Source: Fulvivirga sp.
GTDB lineage: Bacteria; Bacteroidota; Bacteroidia; Cytophagales; Cyclobacteriaceae
NCBI GenBank assembly: GCA_028280565.1
Contig: JANQLQ010000138.1
Span: forward strand, 1 to 37,530
Reading direction: 5' to 3'
DNA length: 37,530 nucleotides
A program made the position numbers and the translations under genes. The notes beneath the pieces are model-generated. The model saw only the letters and a program-made list of their open reading frames with translations, searched no databases and was not told the origin of the DNA. Numbering within the stretch: position 1 is the stretch's first letter; each line of letters opens with the position of its first letter. Shown in pieces: positions 16,045 through 23,900 of the stretch.

Positions 16045-16330
16045 TATTACAACTCTTGATCAGTTCAAGGATAAGCATTTTGGTAAAATTGGAACACCTA
16101 CAAGGGATGAACTCGAAGCAGGATACGAAAACTTCAAAATTGGAGCTTTAATACATGAAGCGAGGTTAGAAAAAGGTCTCACCCAAGCCCAGTTGGCAGA
16201 GAAAATAGGAACGACTAAATCGTATATTTCTAAAATTGAAAACAACCTCAAAGAGGTTCGTTTATCAACCCTAAAAAAGATCGTTGAACTGGGCCTTGGG
16301 GGTCAAATTGAGTTATCAATAAAGTTATGA
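16025..16330 (+). CDS. higA: HigA-type XRE antitoxin
   Basis: A 101-residue DNA-binding antitoxin. A lysine-rich N-terminal segment is followed by a Cro/C1-type helix-turn-helix at ~45-85 (GALIHEARLEKGLTQAQLAEKIGTTKSYISKIENN in outline). Paired with the toxin directly upstream, which is the toxin-first order typical of higBA. It would neutralise HigB by binding it and repress the operon. The ATG lies inside the toxin gene, so translation is probably coupled. Such modules are frequent stabilisers of integron cassette arrays and other mobile regions, which fits the attC-like element just upstream. Confidence 0.87.
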   Translation: MSKKKSDITTLDQFKDKHFGKIGTPTRDELEAGYENFKIGALIHEARLEKGLTQAQLAEKIGTTKSYISKIENNLKEVRLSTLKKIVELGLGGQIELSIKL

Positions 16331-16456
16331 GGAAGGAAACGCTCATAATATTCGATATTAAAGAATAGCTGTATAAGCCAGCACCAAACCAAACTAAGCC
16401 TCAAACATGGACGTTATGTTACAGGATACTAAAACAAGTTTTACATGTCCTAGAAA

Positions 16457-17158
16457 ATGCAAGGCGACCATATCAAACGGCTTTCAAGGCTGACAGCAAT
16501 CCTCACCCAGTTGCAATCAAAGAGAATTGTAACGGCAACCTCCCTGGCAGAAAAGTATGGTGTTAATGTTCATACCATTTACAGGGGTATAAAAGCATTA
16601 GAAGAATCCGGGGTTCCCATAGTTACAGAGGAAGGGAAAGGCTATTCCATTATGGAAGGCTATCGCATTCCACCCGTAATGTTTATTGAAAGAGAAGCTT
16701 TCGCTTTAATAACAGCTAATCAAATAATAGCCACACAGAAAGACAGTTCCTTTCGAAAGGAGTTTGATCACGCTATTGTCAAAATAAAATCGGCACTGAG
16801 AAATTATAGTAAAGAAAAAATTGAAACGGTTGAATCAAACATTTTTGTGGGCAAGAATTTGGAAGAGGAAACCATCAGCCATTCACTCTTGGATATTTAA
16901 ATGGCTATTGCCACCCAACAAGTTATAAGCATCCACTACAAAGCCAAAAACCAGGAAATTTCGAAAAGAGTAATAGAACCTTACCTGCTATACTGTAGTC
17001 ACAAGGACTATTGGTTGATTTGCGCTTGGTGCAGAAAAAGAAATGGTTTTCGATCATTCCGGCTTGATAGGATTATCGACTACTCTATTCTCCAACAGGC
17101 TTTTACACCAAATAGAAAGCTCTTTAACAAATTTATTAAGGAAAATTTTTTGAGTTGA
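16457..17158 (+). pseudogene. YafY/WYL-domain transcriptional regulator interrupted by a stop
   Basis: Two consecutive frames in the same register make one protein of normal size (~233 residues). The first part (147 residues) has the HTH_11 winged helix (LTAILTQLQSKRIVTATSLAEKYGVNVHTIYRGIKAL) and the start of the linker. The second part begins directly after an in-frame TAA (16898-16900) and carries the WYL domain (YLLYCSHKDYWLICAWCRKRNGFRSFRLDRI in outline). Nothing else is missing, so a single base change explains the break. The first half alone could still bind DNA without ligand sensing. It sits next to the epoxide hydrolase remnant, its likely former target. Confidence 0.8.
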
Positions 17159-17227
17159 CTCAATACCCTTGACATAAGGCTGTCGTAGTCTCCCATTTTC
17201 TTTGCGTTGTTAGTGAAACAAAAGAAA

Positions 17228-18449
17228 ATGAAGACGAGGATTGTCACCGCCTTTTTAGCTGTGGTCATTGGGATGGGTCCTACTGCGGCTCAAAATAAAT
17301 TGTCTAACTCAAAAAATGAAAGAATTTCAGATCAACATCTCACCCGGAGAGATCAACGAACTCAACACTCGCCTAGGTAAAACCCGCTGGATAAATGAAA
17401 CTACTGCAAGGGGCTGGGGCGACCCGACATTGGATGTTTCGGCCGTTAAAGAACTAACAGGTTATTTGAGAGACAGTTTCGATTGGAAAAAGCAAGAAAC
17501 CTACATCAATAGTTTCCCCCAATTCAAGGCTTTGGTCAACAATGTCAACATACATTTTGTGTACCAAAAGGGAAGAGAAAGCAAACACATTCCAATCCTA
17601 TTATTGCATGGGTGGGCAAGCAACTTTACCGAGTTTTTGAAAACCGCGGAACTACTTAAAAAAGAAAATCCAGCGGTTGATGTAGTTATTCCCTCCCTCC
17701 CAGGTTTTGCCTTTTCAGATGCACCCGGGAGTATGGCCTCAGAAACCGCAGCTGAGCACATCCATCAATTGATGACGGAGGTATTAGGGTACAAGAATTT
17801 CTATGTGCATGGTAGTGATTATGGAACTTTTATTGGAGAAAAACTCGCGTTAACGTATCCCGGATCTGTAAAAGGTTTGCATTTGTCCGATATCCCATTT
17901 TACCATTTTTATGCGCCCAATGAAAATCTCTCCCAAGTAGAAAAAGATCACATCTAAAAGATAAATGACGGGTCTATGCAAGATGGAGCCTATGCCATGA
18001 TACAAAGTACAAAACCCAAAACGTTATCTACGGGACTTAATGATTCCCCTGCGGCGCTAGCTGCCTGGCTGTTGCAGCTATATTTTGACTTTGGAGATAA
18101 GGAACTACCTATCTTTGAAAGGTATTCAAAAGACGATTTGCTTGTAAATATATGTTTATATTGGTTTACTGGATCCATTTACTCATCTCTTCGGCTTTAT
18201 TCGGAGGACATGAGTGGTTTCGAGGACAAACCTATTGGAAAGGTAGCTGTACCTGCAGCTTTTAATTTCCATGAGTATGATATTACAGGATTTGTTCCTA
18301 GGGAATTTGCCGAACGCTTTTTTTCTAACATTGTATCTTGGACAGAATTCAACGAAGGTGGACATTTTGCTGGACTTTCACATCCGCGACAACTAAAAAA
18401 TGACTTGATCCAGTTTATTGAAAAAGTTGAACAAAACAGGGATAGGTAA
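17228..18449 (+). pseudogene. Secreted epoxide hydrolase (EHN + alpha/beta hydrolase), doubly disrupted
   Basis: A signal peptide is encoded from the ATG at 17228 (MKTRIVTAFLAVVIGMGPTAA, then QNKLSNS). Its frame shifts away from the enzyme at a run of six A (17311-17316); five A would join the frames. The enzyme frame (usable ATG at 17316) has the epoxide hydrolase N-terminal region, the HGW oxyanion motif (98-100), the nucleophile D168 in GSDYG, and after an in-frame TAA at 17955-17957 continues with GAYAMIQSTKP...LNDSPAALAAWLLQ and the C-terminal catalytic His in EGGHFAGLSHP. With both lesions repaired it would be a complete exported enzyme. A cytosolic N-terminal fragment ending before the cap would be inactive. 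Confidence 0.8.
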
Positions 18450-18485
18450 GAAAGTACAAACGCTTAACCCTTCACAAAAGAACCA

Positions 18486-19901
18486 ATGATGACACGAAGA
18501 TTTTTCTCCTCAGCACTCTTGTTTGGCGGTTTCTATGTATTTGTCGCATTAATAACAAACTTTTCAACTTTCCTGCTGGGTCAAAGACCAGGAGAGTTAC
18601 CATCCTTCGTTACTTGGTACCTTATTCAATGGTTGCTCTCATTCGTTTGGTGGTTAATTCTTCTTAAATATTTCCATGAAAGGGGCTACAGGGTCACATT
18701 TTGGAGTTTAGCAGTTTTAACCACTGCAACAATTGCCCATTTTGTTCTTTCAATTAAAGTTTTCTCCACCCATGAAATAACAAATGGCTACGTTATTGCG
18801 GCCTACTTTTTGCCTATCACATATACTTTATTTGGTGCTAGCTTGGCACTATCCGAATCGAAAAAAAGATACTGGTTAAAAGTTGCCGGTATTTTTATTT
18901 GCTCTTTTGGTCTTATCAACTTCGTGGGTACTGCCTGGATGGCCAATTCACTGACCGCTTTGCATGACGGATCTGGAACCCGGATGACCCAATGGATTTT
19001 AACCATAGAAGTAATAATGCCAGTATTGCTATTAATTAACTTTCATAAAGAAAGACAAAAATCAAAGAAACTAGGATCGTATAGCAAAAGTGGATTGAGT
19101 AGTGCGATCAATTTCATTGTATTTGCGGCATGCCTGTCTTTGTTTTTCTATGGATACAAGCTTAATGCTGAAGTCAAGAACCTCACGGGAATGACTAGTT
19201 ACAATGAATACGAGAAGAAATTAGCTGATCCATTTGAAGCTAGAGCGTACACGAATGATCATGGAGAAACCTTGCCCTATAGGCTGTTAATACCTGTTAA
19301 TTACGATCCAAATAAAAACTATCCACTGGTGGTCTCGTTGCATGGGGCTTCCGGAAGAGGCAATGATAATGTTAAACAAGTCTCAAGATCTTTGTTTGCA
19401 CAGTGGTTATCCGAGCCTCATAACCAAGTAAAATACCCGGCGTTCATCCTTGTGCCCCAATGCCCACGGGATGCGGATTGGGGGGGAATTACCAAGATCA
19501 GTTCGGTTGATCATTTAGTGCTAGGGAGTATTTTAGACCTTGAAAAAGAGTTTTCAATAGATAAGAATAGGAGATACATTACGGGTATTTCCATGGGAGG
19601 ATTTGGTGCATGGCATTTGATCAGTTCACAGCCTGAAATGTTTGCCGCTGCTGTCCCCATTTGCGGAGCAGGAGATCCTGGATTTGCTGATAAACTGGTT
19701 AATATTCCAATTTGGGCATTCCATGGAAGAAAAGACAGGAATGTCTTAGTGAGAGGTTCTCGAAATATGATACATGCCATAAAGGATAAGAGTGGAGATC
19801 CCAAATATACCGAATATCCGGGCCAAGCTCACCACATTTCAGGCAGTGTAGAGAACACTCCGGGGCTATTGGACTGGCTATTTGCTCAAAAACGTGAATA
19901 G
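18486..19901 (+). CDS. Membrane-anchored alpha/beta hydrolase (esterase/peptidase-like)
   Basis: 471 residues. The N-terminal ~230 residues hold about six to seven hydrophobic segments (for example LLFGGFYVFVALITNF, WYLIQWLLSFVWWLILL, YVIAAYFLPITYTLFGASLAL, FIVFAACLSLFFYGY). The C-terminal half is an alpha/beta hydrolase of the predicted-peptidase/dienelactone type: oxyanion region SLHGASGRGND, nucleophile S369 in GISMGG, D417 in HGRKDRN and H449/H450 in GQAHHIS. The enzyme domain would sit on one face of the inner membrane. The fusion to a multipass domain is unusual. It follows the epoxide hydrolase remnant by 36 bp on the same strand and is intact. ATG at 18486 or 18489. Confidence 0.78.
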   Translation: MMTRRFFSSALLFGGFYVFVALITNFSTFLLGQRPGELPSFVTWYLIQWLLSFVWWLILLKYFHERGYRVTFWSLAVLTTATIAHFVLSIKVFSTHEITNGYVIAAYFLPITYTLFGASLALSESKKRYWLKVAGIFICSFGLINFVGTAWMANSLTALHDGSGTRMTQWILTIEVIMPVLLLINFHKERQKSKKLGSYSKSGLSSAINFIVFAACLSLFFYGYKLNAEVKNLTGMTSYNEYEKKLADPFEARAYTNDHGETLPYRLLIPVNYDPNKNYPLVVSLHGASGRGNDNVKQVSRSLFAQWLSEPHNQVKYPAFILVPQCPRDADWGGITKISSVDHLVLGSILDLEKEFSIDKNRRYITGISMGGFGAWHLISSQPEMFAAAVPICGAGDPGFADKLVNIPIWAFHGRKDRNVLVRGSRNMIHAIKDKSGDPKYTEYPGQAHHISGSVENTPGLLDWLFAQKRE

Positions 19902-19916
19902 AAATGTAAAATGCTG

Positions 19917-20031
19917 GTAACGGATGATAAGCTCAATGAGCAAACCGAGCCATGAGCAACTTTTACTATGAAACAGTAACTTTAAAAGCAAAAAAGGACA
20001 ACCATACTCACCGGGCTTATTTGGATATTAC
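19917..20031 (+). repeat. attC-like inverted-repeat element B
   Basis: Starts 15 bp after a stop codon. The outer GTAA (19917-19920) pairs with TTAC (20028-20031); the inner arms ATAAGCTCAATGAGCA (19927-19942) and TACTCACCGGGCTTAT (20005-20020) pair at 12 of 16 positions, separated from the outer pair by unpaired spacers of about 6-7 nt. This two-step pairing is the attC layout. The sequence is closely related to element C. Confidence 0.45.
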
Positions 20032-20054
20032 TTCCCATTAAGAAAAAACAAAAA

Positions 20055-20519
20055 ATGGATTTGATAAAATGTGATCGTTGTGAATCGGGTTTTAGACCTT
20101 CTTCTGAACAGGTGAATTTCATCCTGTCCTCAAAGGAAAAGGGAATGACTTTTATAATGTTGGAATGCGGAAACTGTGGAATGTCATTTCCTTTTAACCC
20201 TTCTAGTACTGCGCTTTTCGATGAAGAACCCCAGGAAATTCCCATTCGAACCCCTATCCCCGGTTCTCATGGGTATGTTTCGTTTGTAGATGACGAAGAT
20301 GAAAAGTTTTATGGATGTGGAGAGACAGGTGCCATTTGGCGGAATAAAGAAAACTTATCCAGGGACATTGAAGCGATAATTAATAAGTATCCTCACAGGA
20401 AAAAATGTTATTTAAAGACGGGTTCTGGCTGGATTGCTAATTCAAACGAGCCAAGTAATATGGATGAATTAATTGATCAAGAAGAAGTAGAAGAATTACG
20501 AAGGTTTAAAAGAGATTGA
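20055..20519 (+). CDS. Hypothetical zinc-ribbon protein
   Basis: A 154-residue cytosolic protein not assigned to a known family. An N-terminal zinc-ribbon-like unit has two CxxC knuckles, C6-x2-C9 (KCDRCES) and C38-x2-C41 (ECGNCGM), so one Zn ion is likely bound. The middle is strand-rich (GSHGYVSFVDDEDEKFYGCGETGAIW) and the C-terminus is acidic and helical (SNMDELIDQEEVEELRRF). The ATG follows an A-rich leader typical of Bacteroidota. The gene lies alone between attC-like elements B and D, like a single integron cassette. Confidence 0.65.
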   Translation: MDLIKCDRCESGFRPSSEQVNFILSSKEKGMTFIMLECGNCGMSFPFNPSSTALFDEEPQEIPIRTPIPGSHGYVSFVDDEDEKFYGCGETGAIWRNKENLSRDIEAIINKYPHRKKCYLKTGSGWIANSNEPSNMDELIDQEEVEELRRFKRD

Positions 20520-20530
20520 ATTTAAGAACA

Positions 20531-20605
20531 GCATACAACAATGGCTAAAATGCCCGCCCAGTCAACCTGGCATTTGCAGGATATTTTAGCCGGAACGTTA
20601 TCAGC
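20531..20605 (+). repeat. attC-like stem-loop element D
   Basis: Begins 12 bp after a stop codon. The outer AAC (20537-20539) and GTT (20597-20599) flank perfect 9-bp inner arms GGCTAAAAT (20543-20551) and ATTTTAGCC (20583-20591). The spacers are 3 and 5 nt, and the loop contains a second perfect 7-bp pairing option (AAATGCC/GGCATTT). The geometry (core, spacer, arm, loop, arm, spacer, core) is that of attC; the core heptamers deviate from RYYYAAC/GTTRRRY. Confidence 0.45.
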
Positions 20606-20924
20606 AAGGCATTAGATTAGTTTTGTTTTAAGAGATCTCTTGGTGGTAACTATGAAAATCATGTGCCTTAATGAATGATACAGGTTAAACCTTGAAAAGT
20701 AGGTGACAGTCAATGAGCTTTTGCACGCCCATGCCATAGGCATCCCTTTGGGGAAAGAAAACGAAACAAAAGAAAAGGGTGCCGGCAACCCAGCCACTTT
20801 TCCTTTCGAAACCCGCTATCTTGCCGCTATAGGCCGCTTACGTACAGCCCTCAAATGGGCTGGGCTGTTCCTGGCTGTCCTTCCTCCCTACGTCACTTGA
20901 ATTTTCAATGATACCCTAAAAAGA

Positions 20925-20956
20925 ATCCCCTGGAGCAACCTTATGCCCCAGGGGAT
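20925..20956 (-). terminator. Rho-independent terminator of P2
   Basis: Perfect 9-bp GC-rich stem (ATCCCCTGG / CCAGGGGAT) with a 14-nt loop, 24 bp beyond the P2 stop. On the minus strand it is followed by TTCTTTTTA, a good U tract. Confidence 0.85.
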
Positions 20957-20980
20957 CTCACAAAATACTAAACAACAACC

Positions 20981-23900
20981 CTACTCTTTAAACAGTTTGA
21001 ATTTTTCGTCAAAATGTTCGGATTTGATCCAAACGTAATATAGACCTGATGGGCCTTCAAATTTCACATGAATCTTATCGCCATCCTGTTTCGCTTTGAA
21101 AGGAGCTTTGATCCCTAAGGTATTCACAATATTTATCTCTACGTGATCTCCAGGGGCAGTAGTTAACCTAATGGTTATATTCCCGTCTGTTTTATTCGGA
21201 TAGATCTTAACCCCCTTATCATTAGTTAAACCAGCTGCTTGTTCTTCATCATCGATGAACTTACGTGCGTTAGCTTCCAGCAGTGTACTGGCTCCGTAAG
21301 GAATGGCCTCAATAGCATAGTCATACTGGTAAAGCGATCCCAGTAACTCATCCCGGTAGTCACTGGGCGTACTGACCACCACTAGGTAGAGCTCTTCCCC
21401 GGCCTCGGTGTCGATGTTGAATTGCGCTTCGCCGCCGCCATAAGCTACCGTTTCACTAACGGGCATTTCAAAATATTCATAAGAGATGCCACTGCCTTTG
21501 ACGATCATGGCCCGGAAATTTGTGCCTTCCGGGTTTATATCCTTTCCTTTTAGTCTTATGGTATAAGTAGCCGCAGCCGTGGAGTCTACTTTATAGGTAT
21601 TCCATGCATAAACACCCGGCAAGAGGTCCGCAGGGATAGCTGTCATCACTCCGCCAGTTCCTTCTGCTGGCATTACGTTGGCAAACCTATGGTTAAAATC
21701 TACCATCCCCATATTTTCAAAAGCTTCAATAGCCGCCTGGTCACGAGCAGCAAAAGCATCACTGACACTACGATCCGGGTAATCCCATACCGCGGTACGT
21801 GCTGCAAATTCTACGAATACGTCTTCGAAATCATGCCCTTCTTTGGATAGCTGATCTTCCAAAGCGGTTATGGCATGTCTTTCTATTTGCGGATTATTAT
21901 GAAGCCTTCCGATAAATGCCGGTTCAGAGACGAATTTAGTAATGTAACTGAAAATGATAGACCAATGATAGATGCGGTTATACCCGGCGTAATGCAATAG
22001 CATAGGTAAATGCGGATCGAAGGTAACTTTGTCCACACCTCTCTGCGGATAATCATACCGGTACCATGCAGCCCAGTTAGCAGAGGCTTCTCTCGTCCAT
22101 TTACTACCTCCGAATGGAGTACCCACTTGGTAATCGTGGAAGTTTTCGTGCCACCAATACGAAGTGTTATGATCTTCCTTAGTCATAGGATTCGCAAAGG
22201 TATACCTGACCCAGCTCTCGTCTTCGTATATCCTTATATCCCTTCTATGCCGGCCTGCTAAATGCCCATCCAGGTCACTATGATCGTACATACCTATCTC
22301 GAAAGTGAACAGCTCGTATGATATCTCCTGTTGTTTGAGGTAGTACAGGAACCTCTCCTGGCTTAAGTCTTTGGTATTACTGGCCCAAAGACACACATAG
22401 GAACCGCATAAAGAATTAGGCTGGTCTTGGCTGGGTGAGTACACACTTGAATCCACCCCGGGAACACAGCGCTGGCTTAACTTGATGATCTCTTCGTCAC
22501 TAACCAACCGGTCGACCAGCAGGACATCCCAAAGCTGGCCATTGTATTCACCCAAACTAAACTCGTGGATATCAAATGCCACGTTATTGGACAGCGAGCT
22601 CCATTCGCCGTTGACATAGATCTCTATCGATGGGTGGTTTAGACGGAGTGCAATGTGATTACAAGTGATCGTATCCAACCTGGCGCTGCTCGTCCACTGT
22701 GATCCGTCAATAGTCACGGTAACCCGGTCATCCACCTGGCGGATAGTAAGCCGTTCTGACCGGAACAGGTCCGCTGCTTGGAATAAATTATCGGGAATTA
22801 CCTTAAAGGAGATCGTTCCATTGGAAGAAGATAAGGTATTTTCAAGTCCTACAGCAATTTGTTTGCCCCTCAAGCCGGTGTAGGTATTTTGCTCATTGAC
22901 TTGACCGGGCCCGGTAGTGACCGTAATCGTGTTATTCGCATTCGATTTGTCATGATCACCGGACAACCTTGATAAGAAAAGAATGGTATTTTCATATTCC
23001 AGTACATCAGCTCTTTCTACCAGGCTGTAGCTGGAGTTTCCATCTTGGTTATAGGCTCTTATGCGATAGAAATAGGTGCCAGGGGCCAACGTTTGTTCCT
23101 GGTAGGAGGTGACGTTAGCCGAGACCGTAGCGATTTCCTCGAAGCCGATACCATCTACCGACCTCTCGATCCAGAACCCGGTCTCGTTATCCGAATTGTC
23201 CGTCCAGTGCAAAGTGATCTTATTGGCCAGGTCACTATTGGCTGTTAATGCGGATGGAGGCATTAGTTCGTTTGGAGATAGGCTCACACTTACATTGTTC
23301 CACTCACTCTTGGTACTTTTGTTATCATGGAAAGCATACGATACTATCCCCACATACATGGATCTTCCCATCTCCACGATATCCTGGTGTGTTTCTTCCC
23401 ATGTTATCCCATCTGAAGACCTGGAGGCCGTGAAAGTATTCCCGGACCTTGCCAATTTTAGCCAAACCGGTGCACTAGCATTGCTGTTCTCGACGTTTGA
23501 GAATCCTGCTGAACTTCGTCGTTGAAAAAAGATCTTGGCATTGGCATTGACCAATGTCATGGCATACCTGGCGTTAGGATCTAACGTTTCCCGCATCATT
23601 AAGCCGGTATTATTCCAACCCGCTTGCTGGACAAAGTCCAGTTTTGCAATAATTTCGGAATCCCCGCCTAACTGCTGGTAGACATAATGAAAACTATCGA
23701 AGCTTTCGGTCATGTACCCATTGCCGATTACTGTGAACTCTCCTTCATTATAGGAAGTAGATCCAACGAGGGCAACGTTCCCCACGTCTGCACTTGCCCA
23801 TCCCTGTGGCAGCTCGCCGGTACTCCAAGGTATAATGCTGGCTACTTCACTGTAACCAGAATCCCCGGTATTGTTAAAGGCCTGTACCCGGTAGTAAAAG

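Larger units (their letters stand above)
20520..20980. other. Intergenic region between convergent genes
   Basis: Contains element D, the P2 terminator and about 300 bp with no convincing gene. A GTG-started 65-codon frame at 20703-20900 has no recognisable character. Confidence 0.5.

Noticed and set aside
16898-17957. Reassignment of TAA as a sense codon
   Set aside because: Many intact genes in the window end in TAA, so two in-frame TAA codons are better explained by nonsense mutations or read errors.
20703-20900. Plus-strand 65-codon frame with GTG start
   Set aside because: No recognisable family, low-complexity pieces, and it lies in a convergent intergenic region beside a terminator.
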